Positions 50,507-62,549 of a DNA stretch of 64,000 nucleotides are shown here, in pieces (within the stretch, counting starts at the first letter, position 1; every line of letters begins with the position of its first letter). Under the pieces are notes generated by a model that did no database searches, was not told the origin of the DNA, and saw nothing but the letters and a program-made list of their open reading frames with translations. Source of the stretch: Schaalia sp. HMT-172 (GTDB taxonomy: Bacteria; Actinomycetota; Actinomycetes; Actinomycetales; Actinomycetaceae); contig NZ_CP130058.1 in the NCBI RefSeq assembly GCF_030644365.1, positions 1,240,001 to 1,304,000 of the forward strand, given 5' to 3'. The position numbers and the translations under genes are program-made.

Positions 50507-51493
50507 ATGAGCTTGAGCCATCTTATTTCGATCCGCGACGTGACCCGCGAGGAGGCGATCCTGATCCTCGACACGGCGGAGCAGATGGCCGCCACACAGC
50601 GCCACGGCGTCAAGAAGCTTCCGACGCTTCAGGGAAAGACCGTCGTCAATCTCTTCTTCGAAGATTCGACGCGCACCCGCATCTCCTTCGAGACGGCCGC
50701 CAAGCGCCTGAGCGCCGACGTCATCAACTTCCAAGCGCGAGGCTCGTCCGTGTCCAAGGGCGAGTCCCTCAAGGACACGGCACTGACGCTGCAGGCGATG
50801 GGCGCGGACGCCGTCATCGTGCGCCACTCCTCCTCCGGCGCCGCCCACCGCCTGGCCCACGCCGGATGGATGGACCTGCCCGTCCTCAACGCCGGTGACG
50901 GCACCCATCAGCATCCGACGCAGGCGCTGCTCGACGCAATGACGCTGCGCCGCCACTACGCGCCGTCGCTGGGAGAAGACGGCACCCCCGCTCCCGGCTC
51001 CGGCCTCGACGGGGCGCACGTCGTCATCGTCGGCGACGTCCTCCACTCGCGCGTGGCGCGCTCCAACGTCGACCTACTGACGCTCCTGGGTGCCCGCGTC
51101 ACCCTGGTCGCGCCCCCGACGCTTCTGCCGATCGGCGTGGACACCTGGAACTGCGACACCTCCTACGACTTTGATGAGGCCCTGGCAAGCCGCCCCGACG
51201 CGGTCATGATGCTGCGCGTCCAGCGCGAGCGCATGTCGAGCGCCGGCGGCGGCTTCTTCCCCTCGCCGGGCGCCTACCACGCCGAATACGGCCTGACCCC
51301 CGAGCGTTTCGCGAAGCTGCGCTCCGACGCGGTCGTCATGCACCCCGGCCCCATGAACCGGGGCCTCGAAATCTGCGCTGAGGCAGCCGACTCAGACCAG
51401 TCTGTCATCGTCGAGCAGGTGTCCAACGGCGTGTGTATCCGTATGGCTGCCCTCTATCTGCTCCTCGCATCGGAAGGACATAGCAATGACTGA
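50507..51493 (+). CDS. pyrB: Aspartate carbamoyltransferase catalytic chain
   Basis: 328 residues; makes carbamoyl-aspartate from carbamoyl phosphate and aspartate. Motifs: the carbamoyl-phosphate loop [19 protein letters not shown] near residue 48, [33 protein letters not shown] near 130, and [11 protein letters not shown] near 288. Length is normal for a catalytic chain; no pyrI regulatory chain is present. It follows pyrR by 3 nt and overlaps pyrC by 8 nt. Confidence 0.95.
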   Translation: MSLSHLISIRDVTREEAILILDTAEQMAATQRHGVKKLPTLQGKTVVNLFFEDSTRTRISFETAAKRLSADVINFQARGSSVSKGESLKDTALTLQAMGADAVIVRHSSSGAAHRLAHAGWMDLPVLNAGDGTHQHPTQALLDAMTLRRHYAPSLGEDGTPAPGSGLDGAHVVIVGDVLHSRVARSNVDLLTLLGARVTLVAPPTLLPIGVDTWNCDTSYDFDEALASRPDAVMMLRVQRERMSSAGGGFFPSPGAYHAEYGLTPERFAKLRSDAVVMHPGPMNRGLEICAEAADSDQSVIVEQVSNGVCIRMAALYLLLASEGHSND

Positions 51494-52805
51494 ACAGACC
51501 CGTGACATCCTGATCACCGGCGCTTCGCTGCTCGGCGGGGAGCCCACCGACATTGCGCTGTCCGGCGGCACGATCGTCGCGATCGGCGCCGACGCTCGCG
51601 ACGCCGTGCGAGACCCGCGCGTCATCGACGCGGAGGGCCTCATCGCCCTGCCCGGCCTCGTCGATATTCACACCCACCTGCGCCAGCCCGGCGGTGAGGA
51701 CGCCGAGACCGTCTTCACGGGCACCCGCGCGGCCGCCGTCGGCGGCTACACGGCCGTGCACGCGATGGCGAACACGACGCCCACGCAGGACAGCGCGGCC
51801 ATCGTCGACCAGGTGCTGCGCCTGGGCGAGGAGGCCGACTGGGTCGAGGTGCGCCCCGTCGGCGCGGTCACCAAGGGCCTGGAGGGCAAGCATCTGGCCG
51901 CTCTCGGCTCGATGGCCCGCTCGCGCTCGAAGGTGCGCGTCTTCTCCGACGATGGCAAGTGCGTGTCCGACCCCGTGCTCATGCGCCGCGCCCTCGAATA
52001 CGTCAAGGGCTTCGGCGGCGTCATCGCCCAGCACAGCCAGGATCCTGCCCTCACCGAGGGCGCGCAGATGAACGAGTCGGCGCTGTCCGGTGAACTCGGC
52101 CTGGCCGGCTGGCCCGCCGTCGCCGAAGAGGCGATCATCGCCCGCGACATCCTGCTCGCCAAGCACGTGGGCTCGCGCCTGCACGTGTGCCACCTGTCCA
52201 CGGCGGGCTCCGTCGACCTCGTGCGCTGGGGCAAGGCGCAGGGCGTCGACATTACGGCCGAGGCCACGCCCCACCACCTGCTGCTCACCGAGCAGCTGGC
52301 CGCCACCTACGATCCGCTCTACAAGGTGAACCCGCCGCTGCGCCGCGCGGAGGACGTCGAGGCGGTGCGTGAGGGCCTGGCCGACGGCACGATCGATTGC
52401 ATCGGCACCGACCACGCCCCCCACCCCCTCGAGATGAAAGACTGCGAGTGGCAGGCCGGCGCCTTCGGCATGACGGGACTGGAAACGGCGCTGCCGATCC
52501 TCATCGAGACGATGGTCAATACCGGTCGCATGGACTGGACGGATATCGCTCGCGTCATGTCGACGGTTCCCGCCCGCATCGGCCGCGTGCAATCGCAGGG
52601 CCAGGGCCTCGTCGTCGGTGCCCCCGCGCACGTGGCCCTCGTGGACGCCACCGTCCGCGTGACGGTCGATCCTGCCAAGCAGTGGACGCGCTCCACGAAC
52701 TGCCCCTTCCGCGGCATGGAACTGCCCGGCCAGGTGCGCTACACCATTTTCAACGGCGTCCCCACGGTCGTCGACGCCACCCCGATTGCCAAGGAGGACC
52801 GATGA
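51486..52805 (+). CDS. pyrC: Dihydroorotase
   Basis: 439 residues, amidohydrolase fold of the type I class. Zinc ligands in [14 protein letters not shown] near residue 59; the conserved region [32 protein letters not shown]; and [13 protein letters not shown] near 308 with the catalytic Asp. It closes carbamoyl-aspartate to dihydroorotate. It overlaps pyrB by 8 nt and carA by 4 nt. The dihydroorotate dehydrogenase and pyrE are not in the window. Confidence 0.95.
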   Translation: MTEQTRDILITGASLLGGEPTDIALSGGTIVAIGADARDAVRDPRVIDAEGLIALPGLVDIHTHLRQPGGEDAETVFTGTRAAAVGGYTAVHAMANTTPTQDSAAIVDQVLRLGEEADWVEVRPVGAVTKGLEGKHLAALGSMARSRSKVRVFSDDGKCVSDPVLMRRALEYVKGFGGVIAQHSQDPALTEGAQMNESALSGELGLAGWPAVAEEAIIARDILLAKHVGSRLHVCHLSTAGSVDLVRWGKAQGVDITAEATPHHLLLTEQLAATYDPLYKVNPPLRRAEDVEAVREGLADGTIDCIGTDHAPHPLEMKDCEWQAGAFGMTGLETALPILIETMVNTGRMDWTDIARVMSTVPARIGRVQSQGQGLVVGAPAHVALVDATVRVTVDPAKQWTRSTNCPFRGMELPGQVRYTIFNGVPTVVDATPIAKEDR

Positions 52806-53989
52806 CCACGTCCGATATCGCTTTGCTCGTCTTGGAGGACGGAACCGTCTTCAAGGGCCGCGCGTGGGGCGCGAGGGGCCGCACGCTCGGCGAGATCGTG
52901 TTCTCGACCGGCATGACCGGCTACCAGGAGACGCTCACCGACCCGTCGTACCACCGCCAGATCGTCGTCATGACGGCCCCTCACATCGGCAACACCGGCG
53001 TCAACGACGAGGACCCCGAGTCCTCGCGCATCTGGGTCGCGGGCTTCGTCGTGCGCGACGCAGCGCGCCGCGCCTCCAACTGGCGCTCGCGCCGGGAGCT
53101 GGAAGATGAGCTGATCGCCCAGGGCATCGTCGGCATCGCGGACGTCGATACGCGTGCGATCACGCGCCACATTCGCGAGCGCGGCGCCATGCGCGCCGGC
53201 ATCTTCTCGGGGGATGCACTGCCCGTGGGCGCGCAGTACCTGGGGGATGAGGCCGTGGCCTCGCTCGTGCGCATCGTCGCCGATTCTCCCGCGATGAGCG
53301 GAGCGGCGTTGGCAGCCGAGGTGTCGACGGACGAGACCTACGTGGTCGAGCCCCTCGGTGACTTCGAGGGCAAGGAACCCATCGCGCGCGTCGTCGCCGT
53401 CGACCTGGGCATCAAGTCGCGCACGCCCTACCACCTGGCCGCACGCGGAGCGCGCGTTTACGTGGTGCCCTCCACCGCCACCTTCGCGGACATCGAGGCG
53501 CTCAAGCCGGACGGCGTGTTCTTCTCCAACGGCCCCGGCGACCCGTCGACCGCCGACCACGAGATCGGCGTGCTACGCGCCGTGCTGGACGCGGGCATCC
53601 CGTACTTCGGTATCTGCTTCGGTCACCAGCTGTTTGGACGCGCCCTCGGGTATGGCACCTACAAGCTAAATTACGGGCACCGCGGCATCAACCAGCCGGT
53701 GAAGGACGTCGCGACGGGCCGCGTCGAGATCACCGCCCACAACCACGGGTTCGCGGTTGATGCGCCCGTGGGGGAGCCCTCGATTGCCCCCTTCGAGTCG
53801 GGCAGGTACGGCCGCGTCGAGGTCTCGCACGTCGGGCTCAACGACGGCGTCGTCGAGGGCCTACGGGCCCTGGACATCCCTGCCTTCTCCGTCCAGTATC
53901 ACCCCGAGGCAGCCGCCGGCCCGCACGACGGCGAGCTGCTGTTTGATCGCTTCATGTCCCTGATGAGCGCCGCTAAGGAGACCCACTGA
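52802..53989 (+). CDS. carA: Carbamoyl-phosphate synthase small (glutaminase) subunit
   Basis: 395 residues from the ATG at 52802 (the frame is open upstream inside pyrC). The N-terminal domain begins [20 protein letters not shown] with [21 protein letters not shown]. The class I glutaminase domain has the nucleophile Cys in [16 protein letters not shown] near residue 270 and the His-Glu pair in [11 protein letters not shown]. It supplies ammonia from glutamine to CarB. Overlaps pyrC by 4 nt and meets carB with a 1-nt overlap. Confidence 0.95.
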   Translation: MTTSDIALLVLEDGTVFKGRAWGARGRTLGEIVFSTGMTGYQETLTDPSYHRQIVVMTAPHIGNTGVNDEDPESSRIWVAGFVVRDAARRASNWRSRRELEDELIAQGIVGIADVDTRAITRHIRERGAMRAGIFSGDALPVGAQYLGDEAVASLVRIVADSPAMSGAALAAEVSTDETYVVEPLGDFEGKEPIARVVAVDLGIKSRTPYHLAARGARVYVVPSTATFADIEALKPDGVFFSNGPGDPSTADHEIGVLRAVLDAGIPYFGICFGHQLFGRALGYGTYKLNYGHRGINQPVKDVATGRVEITAHNHGFAVDAPVGEPSIAPFESGRYGRVEVSHVGLNDGVVEGLRALDIPAFSVQYHPEAAAGPHDGELLFDRFMSLMSAAKETH

Positions 53990-56900
53990 TGCCCCGCAGG
54001 AATGATCTGTCCTCCGTCCTCGTCATCGGGTCGGGCCCCATCGTCATCGGCCAGGCGTGCGAGTTCGACTACTCGGGCACGCAGGCATGCCGCGTCTTGA
54101 AGGAGGAGGGCCTGCGCGTCATCCTCGTCAACTCCAACCCGGCAACCATCATGACCGACCCGGGCATCGCGGACGCCACCTACGTCGAGCCGATCACCCC
54201 GGAGGTCGTGGCGTCGATCATCGAGAAGGAGCGCCCCGACGCGCTGCTGCCGACCCTGGGCGGCCAGACGGCCCTGAACACGGCCGTCGCCCTGTCCGAG
54301 ATGGGCGTGCTCGAGCGCTTTGACGTCGAGCTCATCGGCGCCTCGATTGACGCGATCCGGGCGGGCGAGGACCGCGAGGAGTTCAAGGAGATCGTCGAGC
54401 GTTCGGGCGCCGAGGTCGCGCGTTCCTTCATCGCCCACACTCTGGAGGAGTGCCACGCGGCCGCCGCCGAGCTCGGCTACCCCCTTGTCGTTCGTCCCTC
54501 CTTCACGATGGGCGGCCTCGGCTCCGGTTTCGCGTACACCCCCGAGGATCTCGAGCGCATCGCCGGCCAGGGCCTGGCCGCCTCCATCACGACCGAGGTG
54601 CTCCTGGAGGAGTCGATCCTCGGGTGGAAGGAGTACGAGCTTGAGCTCATGCGCGACAAGGCGGACAACGTTGTCGTCGTGTGTTCGATTGAGAACGTCG
54701 ACCCGGTCGGCGTGCACACGGGTGATTCGATCACAGTCGCCCCGGCGCTGACCCTCACCGACCGCGAGATGCAGCGCCTGCGCGACATCGGCATCGCCGT
54801 CATCCGCGCCGTGGGCGTGGACACGGGCGGCTGTAACATCCAGTTCGCGATCCACCCCGAGACGGGCCGCATCATCGTTATCGAGATGAACCCGCGCGTG
54901 TCGCGTTCCTCCGCCCTGGCCTCGAAGGCGACGGGCTTCCCGATCGCGAAGATCGCCGCGCGCCTTGCCACCGGCTACACGCTGGACGAGATCCCCAACG
55001 ACATCACGGGCTCAACCCCGGCCTCGTTCGAGCCGACGCTCGACTACGTGGTCGTCAAGGTCCCGCGTTTCACCTTCGAGAAGTTCCCGGCCGCCGACCC
55101 CACCCTCACCACGTCGATGAAAGCCGTCGGCGAGGCCATGGCAATCGGCCGTTCCTACACGGAGGCTCTGCAGAAGGCGCTGCGCTCGATCGACAAGGGC
55201 GGCGTTCAGTTCCACTGGGATGGGCCGGCCCCCACCCCCGAGGAGACCCGCGCGCTCGTGGAGGCTGCGGGAGTCGGCACCGAGGGGCGCCTCGTCCAGG
55301 TCCAGCAGGCGATTCGCGGGGGCGCGACCCTCGAGGAGCTCTACGAGTCCACGAAGATCGACCCGTGGTTCTTGGACCAGGTGTTCCTCCTCGACGAGGT
55401 CGCGACCCGCATCCGAGGGGCCGAGGCCCTCACGGGCGACGTCCTCGCCGAGGCGAAGCGTCACGGCTTCTCCGACCGTCAGATCGCCGCCATGCGCGGC
55501 CTGTCGGAGGATACGGTGCGCGAGGTGCGCGGCGCGTTTGGCATCCACCCGGTCTTCAAGACGGTCGACACCTGCGCCGCCGAGTTCGCCGCCCGCACGC
55601 CCTACCATTACTCGACCTACGACCAGGAGAACGAGGTACGCCCGCGCGAGCGCGAGGCCGTCATCATCCTGGGAGCCGGTCCCAACCGCATCGGCCAGGG
55701 CATCGAATTCGACTACTCGTGCGTGCATGCCGCCATGTCGCTGCGCGGCCGCTACGAGACGATCATGGTCAACTGCAACCCGGAGACGGTCTCGACCGAC
55801 TACGACATCTCGGACCGACTCTACTTCGAGCCCTTGACCCTCGAGGATGTGCTGGAAATCTACCGCGCCGAGTGCGCGGCCGGCCCCGTCAAGGGCATGA
55901 TCGTCCAGCTCGGTGGCCAGACCCCGCTGTCGTTGGCCGCCGACCTCGAGCGCGCCGGCGTGCCGATCCTGGGCACAAGCCCGCGGGCCATCGACCTGGC
56001 CGAGGACCGCGAGGAGTTCGGCAAGGTTCTCGAGGCGGCCCACTGCCCGGCACCCGCACACGACACGGCGCACACGCCCGAGCAGGTCATTGCCGTCGCC
56101 GAGAAGGTCGGATACCCGGTCCTCGTTCGGCCCTCCTTCGTGCTGGGCGGGCGCGGCATGGCGATCATCAACGACGAGTCGGCGCTGCGCGAGTACCTCG
56201 CCAGCCACGACTCCGAGCTGCTCTTCTCGCGCGGCCCGCTTCTCATCGACCGCTTCCTCGACGCGGCCATCGAGATCGACGTGGACGCCCTGTACGACGG
56301 CCAGGAGCTCTTCATGGGCGCCATCATGGAGCACATCGAGGAGGCGGGCATCCACTCGGGTGACTCTTCTTGCGTGCTGCCTCCCATGACGCTGTCTGCA
56401 CGTGAGCTGGAGCGCATCACCGCCTCGACCGAGGCGATCGCGCGGGGAGTCGGCGTGCGAGGCCTCATCAACATTCAGTTCGCGCTGCTCTCCGACACCC
56501 TCTACGTCATCGAGGCAAATCCGCGCGCCTCGCGCACCGTCCCCTTCGCCTCGAAGGCGACCGGCGTGCAGCTGGCCAAGGCCGCGGCCCTCATCCAGGT
56601 GGGTGCTTCGATCTCGTCCTTGCGTGAGCAGGGCCTTCTACCCACACACGACGCGCGCGAGATTCACGACGGCGGATCGATCGCCGTCAAGGCCGCGGTC
56701 ATGCCGTTCAAGCGTTTCCGCACGGACAAAGGCGAGATCGTCGACACCGTCCTCGGTCCCGAGATGCGTTCGACCGGCGAGGTGATGGGCATCGACCGCG
56801 ACTTCCCGACGGCCTTCGCCAAGTCACAGCTCGGTGCATCGACCGACATGCCGACCTCGGGCACGGTGTTCATCTCCATCGCGGACACCGACAAGCGTGC

Positions 56901-57288
56901 GATCGTCCTGCCGGCTGCACGCATGCATGAGATGGGATTCAACATCCTCGCAACGTCCGGCACCGCCTCCGTGCTGCGCCGCAACGGCATCGAGGCCCAG
57001 TCTGTGCGCAAGTCCTCCGAGGGCCGCGGCGACGGGGGAGAGCCGACGGTCGTCGACCTGATCAACGAGGGGTCGATCGACCTGGTCGTCAACACGCCAC
57101 AGCGCAGCGCCCCGCGTAACGACGGCTACCAGATCCGCGCGGCCTCGGCCTCGCAGGATCGCCCCGCCGTCACGACGCTCCAGGCGTTCAACGCGATGGT
57201 GCAGGCCATCGAGGTGCGCATGCGCGGAGCCTACTCCGTGCGCTCCCTGCAGGAATGGGATTCGATCCGATCGGAGGAAACACGATGA
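53989..57288 (+). CDS. carB: Carbamoyl-phosphate synthase large subunit
   Basis: 1099 residues. Two homologous ATP-grasp halves: the first with [35 protein letters not shown] and [19 protein letters not shown]; the second beginning near residue 557 with [34 protein letters not shown] and [19 protein letters not shown]. The C-terminal MGS-like regulatory domain follows from about 950 ([21 protein letters not shown]). It forms carbamoyl phosphate from bicarbonate, ammonia and two ATP. The stop overlaps the pyrF start by 4 nt. Confidence 0.96.
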   Translation: MPRRNDLSSVLVIGSGPIVIGQACEFDYSGTQACRVLKEEGLRVILVNSNPATIMTDPGIADATYVEPITPEVVASIIEKERPDALLPTLGGQTALNTAVALSEMGVLERFDVELIGASIDAIRAGEDREEFKEIVERSGAEVARSFIAHTLEECHAAAAELGYPLVVRPSFTMGGLGSGFAYTPEDLERIAGQGLAASITTEVLLEESILGWKEYELELMRDKADNVVVVCSIENVDPVGVHTGDSITVAPALTLTDREMQRLRDIGIAVIRAVGVDTGGCNIQFAIHPETGRIIVIEMNPRVSRSSALASKATGFPIAKIAARLATGYTLDEIPNDITGSTPASFEPTLDYVVVKVPRFTFEKFPAADPTLTTSMKAVGEAMAIGRSYTEALQKALRSIDKGGVQFHWDGPAPTPEETRALVEAAGVGTEGRLVQVQQAIRGGATLEELYESTKIDPWFLDQVFLLDEVATRIRGAEALTGDVLAEAKRHGFSDRQIAAMRGLSEDTVREVRGAFGIHPVFKTVDTCAAEFAARTPYHYSTYDQENEVRPREREAVIILGAGPNRIGQGIEFDYSCVHAAMSLRGRYETIMVNCNPETVSTDYDISDRLYFEPLTLEDVLEIYRAECAAGPVKGMIVQLGGQTPLSLAADLERAGVPILGTSPRAIDLAEDREEFGKVLEAAHCPAPAHDTAHTPEQVIAVAEKVGYPVLVRPSFVLGGRGMAIINDESALREYLASHDSELLFSRGPLLIDRFLDAAIEIDVDALYDGQELFMGAIMEHIEEAGIHSGDSSCVLPPMTLSARELERITASTEAIARGVGVRGLINIQFALLSDTLYVIEANPRASRTVPFASKATGVQLAKAAALIQVGASISSLREQGLLPTHDAREIHDGGSIAVKAAVMPFKRFRTDKGEIVDTVLGPEMRSTGEVMGIDRDFPTAFAKSQLGASTDMPTSGTVFISIADTDKRAIVLPAARMHEMGFNILATSGTASVLRRNGIEAQSVRKSSEGRGDGGEPTVVDLINEGSIDLVVNTPQRSAPRNDGYQIRAASASQDRPAVTTLQAFNAMVQAIEVRMRGAYSVRSLQEWDSIRSEETR

Positions 57289-58151
57289 ACCCGCATTCCG
57301 CCACCCGTCCGATTCGCCTCGGTTTCGGAGACCGCCTCTACGCCGCCATGGAAGAGCATGGTCCCGTGTGCGTGGGCATCGACCCGCACGCCTCGCTGCT
57401 GGCCCAGTGGGGATTGGATGATGACGCGAACGGCGTTCGAGAGTTCTCTCTTCGCGTCGTTGAGGCCCTGGGTGGGCGCGCCGCCGCCTTCAAGCCGCAG
57501 GCCGCATTCTTCGAACGCCATGGCTCGCGCGGCGTCGCGGTCCTCGAGGAAGTCATCGCGGCCTGCCGCGAGGTGGGCACGCTGTGTATCGTCGATGCTA
57601 AGCGCGGCGACATCGGCTCCACCATGGCCGGCTATGCGCAGGCCTATCTGTCGGATGATTCGCCGCTCGCCGGCGACGCTGTCACCCTGTCTCCCTACCT
57701 GGGGGTCGGCTCGTTGACCCCCGCTCTTGAGCTTGCGAAGCAGACGGGCAGGGGAGTGTTCGTTCTGGCGCTGACCTCGAACCCCGAGGGCGCCTCCGTG
57801 CAGCACGCGCGCGGAGAGGACGGACGCAGCGTCGCAGGTCACGTCGTGTCCCAACTGGCGGACTTTAATGCCTCTTGTGATCAATTACACCTTGGCCCTG
57901 CGGGCATCGTCATCGGTGCCACCGTGGGCGATGCCGTGCAGCGTCTCGGCATCGATCTTCCGGCTCTAAAAGGCGCTTTTTTGGCTCCAGGAGTGGGCGC
58001 GCAGGGTGCCGGTCCGGTGCAGGTCAGGCAGGTTTTCGCGGGCGCGGAAGACGCCGTGTTGGCCTCGTCGTCCCGCGCGATTCTGGGCGCGGGCCCGAGT
58101 GTGGCCGGACTGCGCGACGCCTACCTTGCGACGGTCGATTCTCTGAAATAA
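57285..58151 (+). CDS. pyrF: Orotidine 5'-phosphate decarboxylase (type 2)
   Basis: 288 residues from the ATG at 57285, preferred over an upstream ATG at 57255 because GGAGGAA lies 6 nt ahead. The catalytic motif [19 protein letters not shown] near residue 104 marks the long, actinobacterial type of the enzyme; [12 protein letters not shown] and [13 protein letters not shown] are the substrate phosphate regions. It makes UMP, the effector of PyrR. Last gene of the pyr operon; no obvious terminator hairpin in the following 100 nt. Confidence 0.94.
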   Translation: MNPHSATRPIRLGFGDRLYAAMEEHGPVCVGIDPHASLLAQWGLDDDANGVREFSLRVVEALGGRAAAFKPQAAFFERHGSRGVAVLEEVIAACREVGTLCIVDAKRGDIGSTMAGYAQAYLSDDSPLAGDAVTLSPYLGVGSLTPALELAKQTGRGVFVLALTSNPEGASVQHARGEDGRSVAGHVVSQLADFNASCDQLHLGPAGIVIGATVGDAVQRLGIDLPALKGAFLAPGVGAQGAGPVQVRQVFAGAEDAVLASSSRAILGAGPSVAGLRDAYLATVDSLK

Positions 58152-58252
58152 CCTATCGAGTTAATCAGAAGTCGGCGTTTTGGGATGGCGCAAGTGCTTT
58201 GAGAGGTGACATAGTTTAATTACCGAAGATCCCAACGGAGGAGATGATCAGA

Positions 58253-58564
58253 ATGGCACTACCTGATCTCACGCCGGAACAGAGGGCACAGGCCCTCGAG
58301 AAGGCAACTCAGGCACGGCGTCGTCGCGCCGAGGTCAAGAACGCGCTCAAGGCGCGCTCGATGAACCTGTCTGAGGTTTTGGAACTCGCCGATTCCGACG
58401 AGGCCGTGGCGAAGATGAAAGTCGTTTCGCTTCTGGAGTCGCTGCCGCGCGTCGGCACGAACACGGCCGCTGTCCTGATGGACGAGTACAAGATCGCCCA
58501 GAGCAGGAGAGTACGAGGCCTTGGCCCCGTCCAGCGCAAGGCACTGGTCGAGCGTTTCGGCTGA
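58253..58564 (+). CDS. mihF: Actinobacterial integration host factor (mIHF)
   Basis: 103 residues from the ATG at 58253; the in-frame ATG at 58244 directly abuts the GGAGGAG site and is too close to be used. The N-terminus MALPDLTPEQRAQALEKATQARRRRAEVK and the helix-two-turn-helix with [42 protein letters not shown] are typical. It bends DNA and shapes the nucleoid; it is essential in mycobacteria. It precedes gmk and rpoZ as in most actinobacteria. Confidence 0.94.
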   Translation: MALPDLTPEQRAQALEKATQARRRRAEVKNALKARSMNLSEVLELADSDEAVAKMKVVSLLESLPRVGTNTAAVLMDEYKIAQSRRVRGLGPVQRKALVERFG

Positions 58565-58591
58565 TACGGGCACGCATGGCACAATTGAGCC

Positions 58592-59149
58592 ATGACTCAG
58601 GCTCAATTGACAGTCCTTGCTGGCCCAACCGCTGTTGGAAAGGGAACCGTCGTCGCCGCTCTCCGTGAGCGCTACCCGCACCTGTTGGTGTCGGTTTCGG
58701 CGACGACTCGTCATCCTCGACCCGGTGAAGCGAACGGCGTCCACTACTACTTCGTTTCCCCCGAAGAATTCGATTCCATGATCGAAGGGGGAGAGATGTT
58801 GGAGTGGGCGCTTGTTCATGGCACAAACAAGTACGGCACCCCTCGCGGTCCTGTCGATGCGGCTCTGGCGGCTGGCGAGCCAGTCCTGCTCGAGATCGAC
58901 CTTGCTGGCGCGCGACAGGTTCGAGCTAATCGCCCCGACGCTCAGTTCATCTTCCTGGCTCCGCCCTCCTGGGAGGAGCTGGAGCGTCGACTCGTCGGCC
59001 GCGGCACCGAAGGCCAGGAGGAGCGCGAGCGCAGGCTTGCCACGGCCCGCGTCGAGATGGACGCCGCCTCCGAGTTCGATCACGTTGTGATCAACGACGA
59101 TGTCGAGCGCGCGGTGCGTGAGCTGGCCGGGCTCATTGGCCTGGAGTAA
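58592..59149 (+). CDS. gmk: Guanylate kinase
   Basis: 185 residues; phosphorylates GMP to GDP. P-loop [11 protein letters not shown] at residues 9-19, GMP-binding [23 protein letters not shown], and [36 protein letters not shown] at 58580-58585 lies 6 nt before the ATG and no ribosome site is seen, so a leaderless transcript is possible in addition to readthrough from mihF. Normal length. Confidence 0.94.
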   Translation: MTQAQLTVLAGPTAVGKGTVVAALRERYPHLLVSVSATTRHPRPGEANGVHYYFVSPEEFDSMIEGGEMLEWALVHGTNKYGTPRGPVDAALAAGEPVLLEIDLAGARQVRANRPDAQFIFLAPPSWEELERRLVGRGTEGQEERERRLATARVEMDAASEFDHVVINDDVERAVRELAGLIGLE

Positions 59150-59185
59150 TATCTATCTGAATCTGCCACTGAGAGGAAGACACGC

Positions 59186-59452
59186 ATGTCCGGAATTGTT
59201 GCCCAGCCCGTGGGTATCACCTCCCCGCCTATTGACGATCTGCTGGAGCACGTCGATTCCAAGTACGCGCTGGTTATTTTTGCCGCGAAGCGTGCTCGCC
59301 AGATTAACTCCTACAACCTGCAGCTTCAGCAGAACATGATCCAGTTCGTGGGTCCCGTCGTCGACGTTCAGCCCGACGAGAAGCCTCTGGCCGTGTCTCT
59401 GCGTGAGATCAACGAGGGCCTGCTCTCTCTCGAAGCAAACCCCGAGGCCTGA
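59186..59452 (+). CDS. rpoZ: RNA polymerase omega subunit
   Basis: 88 residues. Contains the conserved [34 protein letters not shown] segment that wraps the beta' C-terminus, and ends in [23 protein letters not shown]. It stabilises RNA polymerase assembly. The ATG has GAGAGGAAG upstream. It lies between gmk and coaBC, the standard order. Confidence 0.95.
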   Translation: MSGIVAQPVGITSPPIDDLLEHVDSKYALVIFAAKRARQINSYNLQLQQNMIQFVGPVVDVQPDEKPLAVSLREINEGLLSLEANPEA

Positions 59453-59453
59453 C

Positions 59454-60689
59454 GTGGCGTCGATCGTCGTCGGAGTGACCGGCGGCGTCGCAGCCTTCAA
59501 AGCACCGATCGTGGTCCGCGAGTGTCAACGCGCGGGCCACGACGTGTATGTGGCGGCGACGCACGCTTCGTTAGAGTTCGTGGGCAGGTCGACCTGGGAG
59601 GGCATCACGTCTCGCCCCGTCGCAGTCGAGATCGCGGGGGAGGGGCGCGCCGAGCACGTCGAACTGGCCCGGGTCGCCGACCTGATCATCATCGTCCCTG
59701 CGACCGCAAACACCCTCGCCCGCCTGGCCGGGGGCTTTGCCGATGACATGGTGTCGCTCACCGTGCTCGCCTCTCGCGCTCCGGTGGTCGTGGCGCCCGC
59801 GATGCACTCGAACATGTGGCTGGCTCCCGCGACCCAAGCGAACGTCGCAACGCTGCGCCAACGCGGCGTCCACGTCATCGAACCCGAGTCGGGCGCACTC
59901 GGCTCCGGAGACAGCGGCGTCGGCCGGTTGCCGTCGCCGGAGGAGATCGCGCGCCGCGCCCTGGCGATTCTCGGCGGGAGCGATGAGGCCACTGTGGGCA
60001 CCTCGCTCGCCGGAAAGACACTGGTCGTGACGGCCGGAGGCACGAGGGAGCCGATCGACCCGGTGCGTTTCCTTGGCAACAAATCTTCGGGTCGTCAGGG
60101 CCTGGCCATCGCCGCCGCCGCGCAGCGTGCGGGAGCACGTGTGCGCGTCATCGCAGCCAACATCGACGACTCCGTGATGGCGTGCCTTCCCTCCTCGGTT
60201 GAGGTGACTCGCGTGGGCAGCGCCCAACAGATGCGCGAAGCCACCCTCGCCCAGGTGCGGGGCGCCGACGCCCTGGTCATGACGGCCGCGGTCGCCGATT
60301 TTCGCCCCGAGGCGACCCACGCCTCGAAAATGAAAAAGGACCCGAGCACGTCGGACGCGCCGACCCTGCGCCTCGTTCGAAACCCCGACATTCTCTCCGA
60401 GGTGGGCCACAGCGTCACTCGCCCGCCCCTCGTCGTGGGCTTCGCGGCAGAGACGGGCACCGACGAGCAGATCCTGGCCTACGGCGCCGACAAGGCCGCG
60501 CGCAAGGGGGCGGACTACATCGCCTTGAACCGTGTGGGTGCGGGCGTCGGCTTCGGTGACGTCCCCAACGATATCCGACTTCTCGACGCCAGCGGCGCCA
60601 TCGTGGGCCGTTACACCGGCTCAAAGGATGAGGTTGCCGCAGGTCTTATCGGCCAGATCGCCGCTTTCCTTGATAGCCTTGAGCGGTGA
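59454..60689 (+). CDS. coaBC: Coenzyme A biosynthesis bifunctional protein CoaBC
   Basis: 411 residues from the GTG at 59454, 1 nt after the rpoZ stop; a longer frame opens inside rpoZ but is rejected. The N-terminal FMN-dependent decarboxylase (CoaC) has [12 protein letters not shown] and the motif PAMHSNMW, the mycobacterial-like variant of PAMNxxMW. The C-terminal CoaB ligase begins near residue 183 with [28 protein letters not shown] and contains AAVADFRPE and NPDIL. It makes phosphopantothenoylcysteine and decarboxylates it. Overlaps metK by 4 nt. Confidence 0.95.
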   Translation: MASIVVGVTGGVAAFKAPIVVRECQRAGHDVYVAATHASLEFVGRSTWEGITSRPVAVEIAGEGRAEHVELARVADLIIIVPATANTLARLAGGFADDMVSLTVLASRAPVVVAPAMHSNMWLAPATQANVATLRQRGVHVIEPESGALGSGDSGVGRLPSPEEIARRALAILGGSDEATVGTSLAGKTLVVTAGGTREPIDPVRFLGNKSSGRQGLAIAAAAQRAGARVRVIAANIDDSVMACLPSSVEVTRVGSAQQMREATLAQVRGADALVMTAAVADFRPEATHASKMKKDPSTSDAPTLRLVRNPDILSEVGHSVTRPPLVVGFAAETGTDEQILAYGADKAARKGADYIALNRVGAGVGFGDVPNDIRLLDASGAIVGRYTGSKDEVAAGLIGQIAAFLDSLER

Positions 60690-61873
60690 GTCAACAGCTT
60701 TTCTCTTCCGAGTCCGTCACCGAAGGTCACCCCGACAAGGTCTGTGACCGCATCTCCGATGCGATCCTCGACGCCCTGCTCGACGCCGATCCCCGCTCGC
60801 GCGTGGCCGTCGAGACGATGGCCGCCACCGGCCTCATCCACGTCGCAGGCGAGGTGACCACGGAGGCATACGTTGAAATCCCCGAGATCGTGCGCCGCGA
60901 GATCCTCTCTATCGGCTACGACTCCTCGCGCGTCGGCTTCGACGGCGCCTCGTGCGGCGTCTCCGTATCGCTCGACGGGCAGAGCCCCGACATCGCTGGC
61001 GGCGTCGACGAGGCGCTCGAGGTGCGCGGCACCCAGGGCGGCGATCGCCGTGACCGCCTGGGAGCGGGCGACCAGGGCATCATGTTCGGCTATGCATCCT
61101 CCGATACCCCCGATCTCATGCCGGCGCCCATCTGGCTGGCGCACCGCCTCGCCAAGCGCCTGACCGACGTGCGCAAGCAGGGCGTCGTGGAAGGGCTGCG
61201 CCCCGACGGCAAGACCCAGGTGACCCTCGCATACGAGGGCGGGCGCCCCGTGGGCATCGACACCATTGTCGTGTCGACCCAGCACGACGAGAAGCTCACC
61301 CAGGGGGCCATCGCCGACGCCGTGCGTACCCACGTCATCGACCCCGTCATCGAGGAGTCCGGCCTGGCTCTGGCAACCGGCGACATGTCTGCGCTGATCA
61401 ACCCCTCGGGACGCTTCGTCCTGGGCGGCCCCGCGGCGGACGCGGGCCTGACGGGCCGAAAGATCATCGTCGACACCTACGGGGGTATGGCCCGTCATGG
61501 CGGCGGCGCCTTCTCGGGCAAGGATCCCTCCAAGGTTGACCGCTCCGCCACCTACGCTGCCCGCTGGGTCGCCAAGAACGTCGTGGCCGCCGGCATCGCC
61601 CAGCGCTGCGAGATTCAGCTTGCTTACGCCATCGGACGCGCCCGCCCGATCGGCCTGTACGTTGACACCTTCGGCACCGGCGTCGTACCCGAGGAACGCA
61701 TCGCGGATGCTATCCGCGAGGTCTTCGACCTTCGTCCCCTCGGCATGATCGAAGACCTGGATCTGCTCCGCCCGATCTACCGCGAGACCGCCGCATACGG
61801 CCACTTCGGCCGCGAGGGCTTCCCCTGGGAGGCCACGAACCGCGTCGAACAGCTCAAGGCCGCCCTCGCATGA
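60686..61873 (+). CDS. metK: S-adenosylmethionine synthetase
   Basis: 395 residues. Start [31 protein letters not shown], the ATP motif [12 protein letters not shown] near residue 129 and [17 protein letters not shown] near 271. It forms AdoMet from methionine and ATP, feeding methyltransferases such as TrmI and TrmL in this window. The GTG overlaps the coaBC stop by 4 nt; TAGCCT at 60674-60679 lies 6 nt upstream, inside coaBC, and may give a second, leaderless transcript. Confidence 0.96.
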   Translation: MSQQLFSSESVTEGHPDKVCDRISDAILDALLDADPRSRVAVETMAATGLIHVAGEVTTEAYVEIPEIVRREILSIGYDSSRVGFDGASCGVSVSLDGQSPDIAGGVDEALEVRGTQGGDRRDRLGAGDQGIMFGYASSDTPDLMPAPIWLAHRLAKRLTDVRKQGVVEGLRPDGKTQVTLAYEGGRPVGIDTIVVSTQHDEKLTQGAIADAVRTHVIDPVIEESGLALATGDMSALINPSGRFVLGGPAADAGLTGRKIIVDTYGGMARHGGGAFSGKDPSKVDRSATYAARWVAKNVVAAGIAQRCEIQLAYAIGRARPIGLYVDTFGTGVVPEERIADAIREVFDLRPLGMIEDLDLLRPIYRETAAYGHFGREGFPWEATNRVEQLKAALA

Positions 61874-62508
61874 CGAGGTCAGCGGAGCAGATCGAGGATT
61901 TCGTGCCCTCCTGGGATACCGAGGAGGCGCGCGGGGCGTGGCGTCGGCGCACGAGCCTGGAGATGATCGTCTCCGGGTTTATCGGCCTGGTCACTTCCTT
62001 CGTCCTGTCGATCGAGGCGTGGCAGCTGGCCGCCGATTCGTCGACGCGCTTCGGCTGCGACGTCTCCGCGGTTCTGTCGTGCTCGACGGTCGCCCAGACG
62101 TGGCAGGCCCGTATTCTGGGATTCCCCAACGCCTTCCTCGGCATTTTCTTCGAGGCGGTGGTCTTGGCTATCTCCGTCGCGATTGCCTCCGGCGTGCGAT
62201 TCCCGCGCTGGTACATGGCCTGCACGAATCTCCTGTACACGGTCGCGCTGTTTTTCGCGTTCTGGCTCTTCAGCCAGTCCTACTTCGTCATTCAGGTTCT
62301 GTGCCCGTGGTGCCTCCTCATCACGCTCACGACGACGCTCGTGTTCGGCGGTATTACGCGCATCAATATTCGTGACGGCGTGATTCCGGCGCCGGAGTCT
62401 GTGCGTCGCATTGTTGGCCAGGGCCTGGATTGGGCGTTGTGGGGGCTCATCGTCTTTGGTGTGCTCGCGATGGTGGTCGCCAAGTATGGGCTTAAGCTCT
62501 TGGGCTGA
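61870..62508 (+). CDS. Vitamin K epoxide reductase (VKOR)-family membrane protein
   Basis: 212 residues with about four to five membrane helices. The loop cysteines in [18 protein letters not shown] and the active CXXC in VLCPWCLLI near residue 145, inside a late helix, are the VKOR hallmarks. It reoxidises a DsbA-like partner by passing electrons to quinone, supporting disulfide formation in secreted proteins. No fused thioredoxin domain is present. The only DsbA-fold protein in the window (33205-33888) has lost its cysteines and so is not its partner. ATG overlaps metK by 4 nt. Confidence 0.92.
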   Translation: MTRSAEQIEDFVPSWDTEEARGAWRRRTSLEMIVSGFIGLVTSFVLSIEAWQLAADSSTRFGCDVSAVLSCSTVAQTWQARILGFPNAFLGIFFEAVVLAISVAIASGVRFPRWYMACTNLLYTVALFFAFWLFSQSYFVIQVLCPWCLLITLTTTLVFGGITRINIRDGVIPAPESVRRIVGQGLDWALWGLIVFGVLAMVVAKYGLKLLG

Positions 62509-62549
62509 GCGGTACCGCAGATGAGCCCGCGCCGTGTTTCACTAGGCTC

